Part shown: piece by piece, positions 48,968-61,266 of the stretch | Layout: each line of letters opens with the position of its first letter | Numbering within the stretch: position 1 is the first letter of the stretch | DNA from: Patiria miniata | Taxonomy: Eukaryota; Echinodermata; Asteroidea; Valvatida; Asterinidae | Direction: 5' to 3' | Length of the DNA: 64,000 nt | Assembly (NCBI RefSeq): GCF_015706575.1 | Contig: NW_024037051.1 | Span: 15,473,016 to 15,537,015, forward strand | Translations under genes and position numbers: made by a program | The notes under the pieces: generated by a model | What the model was told of the DNA's origin: nothing | What the model saw: only the letters and a program-made list of their open reading frames with translations | Databases searched by the model: none

Positions 48968-49026
48968 ACCTTTCCAGCATGGTTATGGGAGCGACTCTGC
49001 CCCTCCCCAACCCCCTGATGTCATGA
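48968..49026 (+). CDS. QKI: Probable last coding QKI exon (LSSMVMGATLP.. tail)
   Basis: A very strong acceptor (about 60 nt of C/T-rich sequence ending tctcacgcag) is followed, in the phase left by either the 45028-45093 or the 42051-42329 exon, by (D)LSSMVMGATLPLPNPLMS and TGA at 49024-49026. This gives the main predicted ends ..HPYQRVLDSRDLSSMVMG.. (nuclear) or ..SEGTIDLSSMVMG.. (NLS-skipped). I do not recognise this tail from vertebrate QKI isoforms; STAR tails are known to vary between phyla. A possible donor-like gtacag lies shortly after the stop and would affect only UTR. The acceptor and stop are direct observations; use as the main terminal exon is inferred from position and phase. 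Confidence 0.68.
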
Positions 49027-49196
49027 ATCTCATGATAGACCATGGTACAGTACTGCCTTAATATTTGATCATTTTTTTGTTGTTGTTGTATACACAATAT
49101 ATCTAACTGTTAAAATTATAATCATCCATTGACCAATCGCAGGTGCCTTCAAAAGATTGATTTTGCTCAATATCTTGAATGCTTTTGTTTACAATC

Positions 49197-49320
49197 AAGG
49201 CTGGTTCATATTCGGAGCGGAAGCGAATGCGAACACATTTCAACTCTGGTGAATTTCGCAGCGAATGCTTTGCGACGTCAAATTTGCATCGCATTGGCAT
49301 GAAGTATGAGCCGGCCTTAA
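49197..49320. mobile_element. MITE copy C of the GGTTCATACTT family, in the predicted QKI 3' UTR
   Basis: Left AAGGCTGGTTCATATTC and right GAAGTATGAGCCGGCCTT are complementary. The interior has GCGAATGCGAACACATTTC and AATTTCGCAGCGAATGC. It starts about 170 nt after the predicted stop codon. Confidence 0.7.
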
Positions 49321-51554
49321 GGCTCCTTTAAATTTGCTTAGCCGAGCACAATTTGGAACTCTGCCGAAAAAATGGATATTTCATTTGGAAGTTCCTGTTG
49401 CCTAGATCTGGATTCACAGATACTGATGTATTCGTTGTCACTATCCGAGACGATTATGTGCCAGACGTGTTTCCTCAACAAATATGGGAAAATTACATTC
49501 ACTCATAACGCATGTAGATTATACAGTGGCTAGTCTGTATGCTTTGAGCAATTCAGAGAGATACGTTGTCAAATACCTGTCATGCTTTTCTCACTCATAT
49601 GAGTGACAACCTTGACAGATGCATTTGCACTTTCATTAGAGAATTGTAGAAATCGAAACGACTCCTCTTCACATCAAAGCCATCTCAGTAAAACAGTTGT
49701 CACGCTTGGCCAAAAAAAGCTTAAATGTCCATGCATACTTTATGAGGTTACAGAGGACGTCAGATGAAAGTTTTCCCTGTCGAGTACGTCCTTGCGCTTA
49801 GGGGCCTATAGGCAGAAACATAGCCCGCAATAAAATATTCAACAAATGCAGCGAGTCTGCTAATGGAGTAATTTGGGAAATTTGAGCAAACGAAAAACAG
49901 AAATTGGCATGTATGATTAATCATTTGATCCATCTATAAAAAAAACCAGAAGCTCTCCGAACTGAATTTCTTCAGATATTTTGTTACACCTTGCACCTTT
50001 GAACAAATAAGTGCCTGCGGACAGTTGGCCTAAAAACGGGTCATACTTGAAGTAATATCCGTGCATGCTTAAGTTCATTTCAAATTTGAATGAAGCAAAA
50101 ATGTGTACTTGGTCAATGGATGCTTATTACACCCAAAACAATGACGCGGTCAGTACTGTGTTGTAAATACATTTTTTTTTATATAACCATCAATATGTAC
50201 TTATTAAAAAGATGACCCATGTACAAAATTACCTGTATATGCAACTTTTTAAAACCCTGTGGTGCCTTTTTTCACGCAACAGTTTGTACTTTTTGCTGTT
50301 GAATTTTTAATAGAGAAGATGTTTTTGTAAAGTCTACCTTTTGTACTCACTCACGTCAGGGCATTAATTTGACTGGTATTATTTTCGTTGATTTTGACCT
50401 GTTACTTTCTTGTTAAGTTGAAAGTTGTTGAAGTGGTGCTCTCAAAAGCTATAGACCGTGGTTATCGACATGAATTTGACAAAGCCAATTATTGGACAAC
50501 CACTTTTAGTAGCCACTTTTTTTACGCTCTGATTTTCCCCCCATTGTTCCATACGTGTACTTCCACTGCCTCGAGTCAAGGGAAAATAGTTTTGTTCCAG
50601 GCAAGTTTTCAAACACAAACAAACATTTGTTCAGCCCCCCAAAATGAGGGCTGCAATTGTAAATCTAGGCAACTCAACGCACAACTCTAGTTCCTGTTGT
50701 CAAGACAGAAAATGTGAACCCAGAAAGTTCGAATGTCTGGATTTTCATCTTTGAGTAACCTTCATGAAACTTGATCAAAATAAAGCACAACAAATTGCAC
50801 AAAATTATTGCGAATAGAAAAATCATGCATTGAGCTTTGGACGAAAAACTGATGCAATGGCAGTACTTAAAAAAAAACAGGGCGGGATGAAAATCCTCCT
50901 ACTTTTGTTCTGTTGCTTTCTACCGAAAAAGTATTATATTTTTTGTATTTGTATATTTATGATATTGTATGGGGCTTGCAATGGGACAATTATATATCGA
51001 GAGCTCAACCTTATTCAGTAAAGATTATATATATTTTCATTACCAAAAAAAAAAAGGAAAGAAGTACTGAATTGGGTAGTCGAGCTAAATGTTTATATAT
51101 TTTTGTGATGTTCGCCTTAATTTGTTATCCATTTTTTTTGGTGTTTTTTTTACAATTTATACATTACGTACATTTGGGAATTGTGTATCCAATTTTTTGT
51201 CTTCCATATTTAGACTATGTTATATCTTGTAAGGGTTTCATATATGGTGGATTATTATTTTAGCGTTATTTGAAGAGGTAGTAGATGTTGTAGGAAGAAT
51301 AAATATTGTTGAATTGTTCAAGTGTAACAAAGTACCGGTGTAACCACCATTTGAAGTGGAAGGCCTGTTTACATTTGGCTGGCCGGGTACCAGCACTTCT
51401 ATATTCTTAGTGGAATATCAGTGGCAGGGACCGGCTTTACGTTTGGACAATTCACTTATGAACGTTCTTTGTTTTTTAAGTAGGAGGAACTGTTATAAGT
51501 GAGGGTTATTTTTTTTATCAATATGCGTCCGTGTGTAAAATGAGAAAAGTGTTC

Positions 51555-51560
51555 AATAAA
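51555..51560 (+). promoter_or_regulatory. Candidate QKI poly(A) signal
   Basis: A canonical AATAAA about 2.5 kb after the predicted stop codon. It is followed by an A-run that makes it hard to separate a real signal from low-complexity sequence. Alternative hexamers lie at 50779 and 51298. Confidence 0.3.
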
Positions 51561-54500
51561 AAAAAAAAAGACAGAAAAAAAGGAAAACAGTCTTACAGTT
51601 TATTCATCAAGTTCAGTGATCAGTGTAAATATGAAGAGATGTTCACCCCCTTCTGCCAACAAATGGAATATTCCTCACTGTGCCTTAGTGGATGATTCCA
51701 TTTAAAAACGGGGGTGACATAATAGTTTCCTGTGCAACTTTCCTTCTTGGACTGATGCTGAAATCTAAGACTGCTGTTGAGTTTTGAAGAAGTGTGCTAA
51801 TTAACTTAATTCTAATGTCACTACTGTACCCTCACTTTAACACAAATGCTGTAATTAAAGTTTTGCTAGTGTAGAATGTTAAACAGGGATTTTTAAAATG
51901 TAACAAATGGTTTATTACATGGTTATTAATATTAATGTTAACAAATTGCGATGCTTTGCAAATGGAATGGTCTCAGTACCAGCAACAGTATAATGCATTA
52001 ATCTTTATGCATTTGGCTGTACTCAAGGACTAATTTAGCATAGGAAATTCACTCTTATCAAGTTTTTTTTAGGGTTTCATTACAGAATAGAACGTGAGAA
52101 AATGAACAAAAAGCGTTACATCAAAATTACTTGTTCTTTGAGACATGTTTATTCGTAAAGCATCGCAGAGTGTACTTTTCTAACAACATTCATTACTTTT
52201 GCCAAAAAATCAAACAAACGCCAACCCTATGGAACCTGCCACGTGAGCGCTAAACGACCCGCCAGAGCCCCTAGCCAATGAAAACGCAGCGTGGAATGAC
52301 GGTAAATTGGTCTCCTGCTGTTCGTTCACGACATCCACTAATACTCAACCTCGTGCCCAGGGGAGGAGGACGACTCAATCTCAAACTCACTTCCTCCCCT
52401 CCCTGGGATGGAGGTTGACTAATACTTCAACCCTAATAAGGAATGAACTGATCTTCTTTCTTTGGAATCTTGATTAATTTAATCAATTTAAACCCCGGTA
52501 CTAAAAGAAAGGGAATAATTTTTATTTTTGTGCATGTGTAGACTAAGATTTCTAGCCCAGTGAAGCTTACCAATTTAAGCTGGATTTCTGGGAAATTTGG
52601 ACCTTGTTTTTGTAATAATTTTGAATCTTTGTTCAGAATCCTAACGTTTCTACAAAAACAAAATCAAGTTAATTTGGGAGAGTATTATTTACCCCAGATG
52701 TTTGAACCGGGCCTTGGATATGTAAGTCTGAATGCATTTCAGGCAGTTTAAAAAATTGACATTTTGAATTGATTGTTCCAGTGTTCAAGGAAAATGGCGT
52801 GCTTTAAAACGCTACTTTTACCATATTTACAATGCTCCTTAAAAAAGTTATTAAACTGCCTTGAATGTATTTTGGACGCTTTTGTATTTTGACTCTCATT
52901 TTAAAGGGAAGAAAAACCAATTACAAACTAACTTCATCAGTCCAATGTACAGTGAACTAACACAAAGTGACCAGTTGCACCGTGTTGCCTGTCAATTGTG
53001 CGCATACACAACCAAGACATTGAAATATTGCATGACACTGCACTGTATACATCATTTTTCCCTATTGAAGCTACAAGTCTATTTTTAATCTTTTTTGGTA
53101 AATCTAGTTCTTGAAATTTAAGTTTTCCCCTTTTTTTTGCATAATTGTTACCAATTTCTGCATTTAGTAATTCAGTATGAGGCAAGTTTTATCAGTTTAG
53201 GGGAAATGGTAAGGCTTGAAGTAGATATTTTGCAAAAAGTGTCAGCTTTAAATTCATTCAGATTACTCGTAAGAAAATTCCTTTTTCTTATGAAACAGGA
53301 GTGCCTCAAAATCAATTAGTTGTACTATAACTTCATATCATTATGTTGTTCCTTCAGTTGGACGTAATTAGGATAAAACGTGTAATCGATTTGTTGTGTT
53401 TCAATGAAGACACAAAACCCCAGTAGCTGCCATCTTTAAATTGAGCCCTCTGTTGTTCATGTGAGGCCAGTCCTTGGTTGTGTATGTTGCTTCCTACTCA
53501 TCAGTGCACAAGGGGAACAGAGATAAAACAAAAATCACTTTATCTCTGTTTTTCCCCGCTGTATCGAATCTTGCTTTTCTCTTTTTTTTATTTCAGCATG
53601 GCCTGCCCGCTTTTTTACACACTTTTTGCCGCTGTTTTTTTCCCTGGTAAATTGAACAATTGAAACATTCGTCGATTTCATAACCCCTTCTTTCAAGCAT
53701 GACCCTTTCTAAAAACACTCTCGTTGAAGTTTGTTTGTTTTGATTTCTCTTCTCTCAATCATCAATTAACCCACATGGTGTATTGTTGAGTAGAAGTGGT
53801 TCTCAAATTGCCGTCCTCAGAAATTGTAGTTTTACATTTTTGGTGTCCATCTTTTGATTTATCCCGCTTAAACCACTCATTTATAATTAGACGGACATTT
53901 GGGTATAACCAAAACATTTTACAAGTTATCATTGGGCCAACTGTAAAAAAATTTTATTTGCGGCAAAGTTTGATTCTGATATCCAATGGGAGGGAAGTAA
54001 GCTAGGTCAGGTGACGTTGATTGGCCAATGGAAGTGTATGTGAGTAACAGCTGATCAGAAACAGCCAATGACAATCAAGTATAAATGGTGTTATTATGTT
54101 TTTCCTCCCTCTTGGCCTAACCATTTTATCTTGATTTGCTGAGCTTTTTTTTTTTTATCATTTCATTACCGCTGTAGCAACTGTTGATTTTTTAGCTGTC
54201 ATAGTTCAGTGGGCTACCTATATCAGGGCATTGTGCTGGTCTCGGCCATACCTAATTGAAATACCATATTGTCCTTGTCTGTGATTGGCCACCGAGTCAA
54301 AGAACTGGCACTTTCGGCCAATCACGATTTGTGTATCTAAATCTAATAACTGTTGGCATGGTAAAATGAAACTACCACAGCTTTTAAGTGATGAGGTTTC
54401 ATCTTCAGTAGAAATAATAACTTCCATGCTTTTTCAGCGGGTGCTAACTAACTTTAAACCTTGTGAACTCGATGAAAAAGCATGGAAAGAAATTCCAATC

Positions 54501-56394
54501 TCCCAACAGCATAATGCCCACATTTTCATCAGTGTTATTGACAGGAATACCTTGTTGGCACATGTATTACTAATAAATCCTCGATGTAGCTTTCTTTTAG
54601 TTATGTGTACATTTGACACCAAGAGTTTCAGATGACCTGGGTCATATGTCGTGACCTGCATCACAGTGTCAGTGACCCGGGTCGCGACCTTTGCCATTCT
54701 ATCATGCATGTGATAATTTGTGTACAGATGTCTTTTAATATATAATATGCTATTGTGTCTTTTTAAAATCACATACCAATAATTCCGAAAAAAACAAAAT
54801 ACTAAAATTGAAGAGCTAACACTGTGTTTCTTTTTACCTTTTCTTCCCCATTTTTTTTTGGTTTCATTAACACTCTTTAGCTGTCATTGAATAAGCCAGC
54901 AACTAACCCCCCAAGCAACAACTGCACAGGGTCACAAGCATTTGCCTCCCACTCCTACCTGCAACCACAGCGACTGCTGGTTGGGTTACCAATGATTGCA
55001 TCCCTGGTACCCCTGCGGCCGACATCATCTACTTGAGGAGTTCATCTTTTGCCTGTACTTACAGCAAGCACCGCTTAATTTGTCTCTGAATAACCAAAAT
55101 CCAGTTTTAAATACGCCTGTCATTAATATGAGATTCACAGAAAACTTAAGAAAAAACAAAACAAAAAATGCCCCATTAATACTAATATATTGACCGGTGT
55201 GTGTTTTGTAACTGCCTATGTCAAAGTAGGTTTATAGAAATTGGTGCCAAGTTTATGTGTTGGGAGGAAAGATGTTGCCCGGCATGACGATTTTGTTGCG
55301 AACTATCTGAAATAATCTCATCAGAACCCATTCTTTGAAAAAAATGTTGCGAGGACCAGTTGTTTTTCTGTGCATGAAAATTGAGACTCTGCAACATCTT
55401 TCTCCCCATCTGCTGACTAAAGTACGGACACAGCGGAAGACTATGGGAATGCTTCGTGGCACCAGACACACTTGTTCTTTACTATTCTATTGCTGGGTGT
55501 CTGCACATCTTCTTAAGAACACCCAGAAATAGATGGATTAATTTGCTGCCACCAACATTTTCAGAAGTCTCTCCATAATTGCACTCTAAGGCCAATGCAT
55601 AACCCTAACTCCAAAAAGTCCCTAAAAGTTGTTAAAATAACTTGTCAAATTGCTGTTTGGTTGCAATTTTTAACAAAGCACTTTTCTCTAAATTTATAAA
55701 TCTGTTATTGAGATACATATATGTTCCTAAAATTAATAACAATAATGATTTTGACATCACACTCATTTTCTCTACAAATTAATTTTGTTGAGTAATTCCC
55801 CCTACTGGGCCAGTGGAATGCTCTTCTGATATCACTGGCAATGAATATTCATGTTCACCCATATCGTTCATTGGATTTAATCTGAGCTTTGTGATTGGTT
55901 GAAATCTTTTGCCTTGCATAACAACTCGAGGTACCTGACTGTCAGGTGACATTAGGTGACCATTCCATTGTGTTAGTAGGGTGGTTTGTAAGCATTCAAG
56001 ATTCATTGTGTGTAGTTCTGTAATATTAATGAAAAAATCTTATGCTGTGTTCCAGTTGCATCATTTTTTGGATTGTTGATTTTGTAATCAGGCTTCGAAT
56101 GCACTATAAACCAACGCTGCTATATTTGAAGTCAAGAGAAATTTTGTTTCACATTCTGCACCGATGCACATGGTATTCGGTGCATTAACTTAAAGTGCTG
56201 CAATCTCTATTTTCAAATTTAGTAAAGATCAACACCTGAAACGTAATGCAACCAGAACACAGCATATTTCAACTTTTGTGGATGTTTCATGCTCATTCCC
56301 ACTAAGTTTTACATAACAGGTTTTCTACAGAAATAATAATAGGAAACAGCTTTAATATTGTTACTTTAACTTACTCAGCATGCTTAACTAAGTG

Positions 56395-56470
56395 CCATTT
56401 AAAACACAGGCATAAAAGGGCTTATAAGCTTACAAAATTGCTTAGCACAAAGAATTTGTGCGTACAGGGA
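56395..56470. repeat. GCTTAGCA-type repeat fragment
   Basis: Contains GGCTTATAAGCTTAC and AAAATTGCTTAGCACAAAG, related to the 17.6- and 28.8-kb copies. Confidence 0.4.
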
Positions 56471-59400
56471 AGAGAGAAGCAGATGTTCCAGCCAAAAATT
56501 TCAACGAATGGAATATTGAGACTGATTGTCAAACTAATATTGCTCTTTTGCTTAACACAAAAAGACCCGACCAAAAAAAAATCTGTTTGAAATATTTGAG
56601 TGCCTCTTGTACAAGCAATAACCCCAGAAAGTGCTGAATACATTGCAGCTTGGCACAGGGCCAAGATACTGGCGAATAGTCTGGCATTAGTAACAACACA
56701 CAAGTTAAATTACAGGGTAGAGCAACCAAGCTTTTTAGATATTATACAGTTTCTTGAGTGCCTAAACTTTGAATTGAGTACACAAATGTGTACTCAATTT
56801 TCACAAAATTTACAATTTAAGTCAAAGATTTTGATGATGTGATTCTTAGTTCGGGATTTTGGCAAATTCCTGCCCGTTCCCATTGGTTGAAACATTGGAG
56901 ATCATTTGAATGACAATAGTCCAACCAGCGCACACACTCTCAAAGCAACCAATGAGAAGCAGTGCTTAGTTCTATTTGCATTTTACTGGTCGTTAATGAG
57001 CCAATGGCATAGCTGCAGAATTTTGTTTGTCAGGGATGATCTTATCTATAAGCCTGAAGCTCTTGACCATCTGTTTGAAACCTGGTATTTTCATCTGAGG
57101 TGAGTACATTTGTCAGTGAAGAAGAACATTCGAAGCATCAAATTAAAAGGATCCCTTTAGTGGATGAGGGCATGTTTTAATAATTTCTTAACGACAGTTG
57201 GAACTGAAATTTGCATTGCTGTTGGGGGGGGGGATAAATTAAAACCCAACAGATATCAGAAAGCATAACCGTTGTTGTGAGCAGGCACAAATGTAGTCGT
57301 CAAAACCATTTCAAAAAAACAAAAAAAAAATCAGAAAAAAATATTAAAATAATAAAAAGTACCAAAAAAATAATATACAAAAACAATGTAAGATATGTAG
57401 GAGCCATTTGGTGACATGACACATAGGTCAGTGATGACATCATCAAATTTGCATATTTAGAGGTCACATGACAATGCCACAGCTGCCTCAAAGCTTCTCA
57501 GGGAATGAATTGGAAGGTTTTACAAACTTAGGTGGCTGTAAGGTTATGCAGGTGGCAGCTGTACATCAAACACACCCGCAACGAAAGTAGGAGAAAAATT
57601 GTTTTCCATGAGAATTCTCTGACTTGGTGAATTCCCTGAAATAAAAATCCATATACTTCAAAAGTGTGACTTCAATTTGGAGAAACATATACATCACAAC
57701 AAAATGTATAAAGTTAAATGTATCCACTGTTGATTGGTGAAGAAAAAAAAACAAGTTCTTCAGATTTTGGATTTGACGTTGAATTCCTGTAAGTGTATGA
57801 AACTGTAAACATTAGATACACAGATTTTGTGGAACTTTTTGTTGTGATTAGACCCAGAACGTAGTACAAGTTAAATATATGTACAGCCAAGTATTACCAA
57901 GCAAAGTCGAAGTGCTTCCATATTACTGCACTGTATAAGGGGTCTATTTTCCCCACAAAAAGCAAGCATTTGTACTTAAAGAATTCTTGTTTAATATAAA
58001 AAAAAGAGAGGATGAAGGAAAAATTGGGAAAAAAAATTAAATGGTATGTTTTATGAGGAGGCTGATTAAATATTAAGCATTACACGTAAAGGTTGAATTG
58101 TTTTTGGAAAGAGATAAAAAAAAAAAAAAGTTGACAAGGCATTTGGGTTGATTAGTTAGATTTTTTTTACCGAAGGAAACGGAGGAATTTTATTTCTGTT
58201 GTGATTTGCGAGTTGTTTATGATTGGAGATGTTCTGTTGGATATGCAAAGACTGGTTTGAATTTTGTTGATGCGCAGTGGAATCAACCACAAAGTATTTT
58301 TTGAACCACGAGTATTAAAGGGCAATGTTCCCCTGACACATAGACTTAAAAACACAAACCCAAGCCAAATATGTAAAGAGGCAAAAGAAGCCACTACTAG
58401 CCAATTAAAATACATCTTTCTACACCATCCTTACCACAAAGAAAACAAATTTACAACCTAGGGATATGTTTTCATACTGCACATTTACTGAAGTTTTATA
58501 ACTTAATATTACACTTGTTTTTAGTTACACAAAAAAAATGATTAGTAATTAACAAGATCTGACCATCTATAACTTTTGATTTCATGTTTTGTGTTAGCTT
58601 TTCCCTGTGCATGCAAAATACAGACCAGTCTGAAGAAAACAATATTACCATCTCGCATTATGCATTATGTATCATAGCTGGAGTGTGTGACATTTATAAT
58701 ATGCATATTTACCTATATTCACTGTTATATTTACTCTTTGTTTTGGTAGTTTTGGTTGTTAGGACTTGCAGCTTTGGTGATATGTGAGAAAATAGCATTG
58801 GTAGATTTAGCTTTACAAATCCTGCGTTCAGAATAGTTTGTCGGGAATATATTCCATGAACAGTCTTGCCATGCGTGAAGTCACTCCAAGAAACCAAGAT
58901 AACTGACAATTCTTTTTAAAAATTTCTGTCGATTAATTGTATCCAAAGAAATATTGGCTTTTCTTTAATTAAAATGGGAGTCTTGACCAATATTGACCCA
59001 AGTAATAACCAGGCTGACAATGCATGTTTCCATAGGAGGGTTAATGGTCAGTGATATAATTTGTCACTTGTACCACAACTTTATTCAAAATTTCCAAAAG
59101 TTTGCACATTTTTATTCCCAAATTTAAAGAGGATAGAAAAAATTAAGTAATTCAAAGTCAATCTTCTAAAGTTACACTTTGGGTCTGGTTTCTGCCTCCT
59201 AATGTATGCTATTTGCATTTCCTAACAGACAGAAGATTACATTGGCTGTCTGGAGCGGATTTGTAACTTAATCATTCATAATGGACCAATCAAAATGAAG
59301 AATACAAAGAAAGTCTGTTTTTTCCCCTTCTTCTGATCACAAGGAGTTTAATACTGACTTCAAAAATGTGAGGAAAATATTTAAAAATTTAAGTTCACAG

Positions 59401-60203
59401 TCAGTTTGGATGTTTTTTGTTTGGCTTTTAACATCATCAAACAGGGTATGTATGAAGAGGTTATTTATTTTGTTCGACATTCAGTTTCTAAAGAGAATAA
59501 TCATTACATCTAGCACGACCAGTAAAACATATTGTTTTCCAAACGAAATAAGTTGTAACAAAATTGAAAGTAAATTAATTTGACTTTGCTTGGCTGAAAA
59601 GTACATTTTGTTGGTTGTAAAGATGCTTAGAATATTGAGCAACTGTCGATGGGTCAAAATTTTGCTGGTCAGAAAGCATGTGACAAAAATAGAACCAGAA
59701 ATGCATTTTAAAAGTGATTGATGCCTGATTATACTAACATACGGATATAGCAGGGTCTTTTACATATTGAATGAAGACAAGAATAGAATGTTGGAGTGAC
59801 TTTAGTAGTATTATTGACCAACCCCGTACGGTAGTAAACAAATATATACCATATCCCTTAACAATAGTATTATAAACTCAAGGGTATACATTATTTTCTC
59901 TTATGTCATAGTACGCAGACTGTAAGTAGGATAAAATAGAAACGTATTTCATTCGCATGCTTGTTTTGTACTTTGTAAAAAAAAAAAAAAATAACGAACA
60001 TTGTATAAACGGTTTATACTCATACCATGTTTTGTCTTAAAATCAGGGTATATCGAGACCTGACGCCACGACATCGTAGACTCAGAAATGGCAGATCGAG
60101 TATTGTTTGTCATTCTGGTTTGCTCTAATGTGCCTTCTTTAAGAAAGGAAAATACATTGTACATGTATATAAGATCGAGAATTGTGGAGGGTATTCTTTT
60201 ACC

Positions 60204-60229
60204 GGGGGGGGGGGGGGGCGGGGGGGGGG
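60204..60229 (+). repeat. Poly-G tract (G15-C-G10)
   Basis: Two G homopolymers separated by one C; a likely G-quadruplex. Length may be affected by sequencing error. Confidence 0.85.
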
Positions 60230-61232
60230 CTGTTGTGGGAGTTATATTTGTAGGCAAGGGATAATGAAATACATTCGCACCTAGTAATTTATGTCTTCGT
60301 TGAGTAAGGAGTAACACGGGAGACTAATATGGCAGTGCTAGGAGTCACTGAATGCGAAATTATGGTTCATTTGTTCATTAGGTTGACTTTATGGCATCAC
60401 TCATGGCTGCAATATATTGGAAGGGGGTGGGGTGGAAGGGGGGGGGGGAGTTTTGCGCTGCATGCCTGAATTATTTTTATAGCCAAATTCACTTTTATTT
60501 CTCATTCACTGAACAAACAACCAACACTAAAAAGTCTCGTTGAAACCAATGAGCTGCTTTTGCAGATCTTTAAAACAAATGTGATTATAGAGAGTGCCCT
60601 CTATAATTTGCCCATCCTGTTTGTATCAAACCTTACAGTCTTGTAGTGACCCCATAGAAGTGTATTTAATTTTTTGTTTTATTTATCTCTACTAGGTCTT
60701 TACACATGTATATTGTTTACCATTCTTTTGGGTTTCATTGTTATTAGTATATGCAACAGTTATGCAACATTTATTTATTCACGTTATGCATTATTTTTGT
60801 TACCGTTTATACCCTATAGGCATTTCTATCAGTTTCTTTTTCAACTTGATTTCAAGTTCCTTTATAAAATTGCTTCAAATTTCAATTTTTTTTTTTTTTT
60901 TGGTAATTCGTGAAGTGCTGAATTAAGCATGCCATTTTCTTCCCTTTAATTAGTCTTGAAAGAGCCTTAATATTACTTTATATTCATGAGCCAATTCAAA
61001 GATCAAAGGTCAACAAATTTGAAAACCATTTGACCCCTGATATGCGATTAATTAGTATTACATGTACATACATTCATCAAATTCTTCCGGTTTCCAAGTA
61101 ATTGTTCTTCCCAGTAGATTTTCCAATTAATCCAAATTTTATTTGCTTCCGAACGTTACCCTAAAAAATTTGAATTGGATTGCGACACATATGTTCTATT
61201 CTGTTTGTTTGAATGATATCAGTGATTCCATA

Positions 61233-61266
61233 TTTTTTTTTTTTTTTTTTTTTGGGGGGGGGGGGG
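61233..61266 (+). repeat. T21-G13 homopolymer junction
   Basis: An unbroken T run switches directly to an unbroken G run. Confidence 0.9.

Larger units (their letters stand above)
14054..49026 (+). other. QKI: QKI/HOW STAR-family RNA-binding protein gene (all but first coding exon)
   Basis: Gene-level entry joining the exons listed separately. Read in order, the exons give the end of Qua1, a maxi-KH domain, Qua2, a Pro/Tyr-rich tail and alternative C-termini, the architecture of quaking (vertebrates) and held out wings (insects). Known family role: dimeric STAR proteins bind ACUAAY-N-UAAY RNA sites and control splicing, mRNA stability, export and translation, with nuclear or cytoplasmic location set by the C-terminal exon. 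Intron phases are 1 (before 14054), 0, 0, 0, then 1 at every junction from 39888 onward, so the 3' exons can be exchanged without frame loss. The first coding exon, expected to carry the start codon and the Qua1 dimerisation helices ending in LLDEE, was not found upstream in the window. Main introns are about 12.2, 2.6, 10.6, 2.0, 2.7 and 3.9 kb. Identity as QKI/HOW is very secure; orthology within the STAR family is inferred from the KH and tail sequence. Confidence 0.95.
49027..51560 (+). other. QKI: Probable QKI 3' untranslated region
   Basis: AT-rich sequence after the predicted stop, with no convincing exon. Candidate poly(A) hexamers AATAAA occur at 50779-50784, 51298-51303 and 51555-51560; the last runs into a genomic A-tract. 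Pumilio-type words TGTAAATA occur at 50162-50169 and just beyond, at 51624-51631. A copy of a dispersed inverted-repeat element occupies 49197-49320. Quaking genes are known for long regulatory 3' UTRs, so the true end could lie further right. Boundaries are inferred. Confidence 0.4.

Noticed and set aside
51274..51296. let-7-like word GAGGTAGTAGAT
   Set aside because: The first 12 bases match let-7f, but the rest diverges and I see no complementary arm within 100 nt on either side, so no precursor hairpin.
53597..53660. Possible exon after tttttttatttcag (AWPARFFTHFLP..)
   Set aside because: Good acceptor but low-complexity Phe/Leu product and located beyond likely poly(A) sites.
54020..57010. 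Repeated CCAAT/ATTGG words, including an inverted GTGATTGGCC pair
   Set aside because: Common short words in this kind of genome; no promoter or exon follows them.
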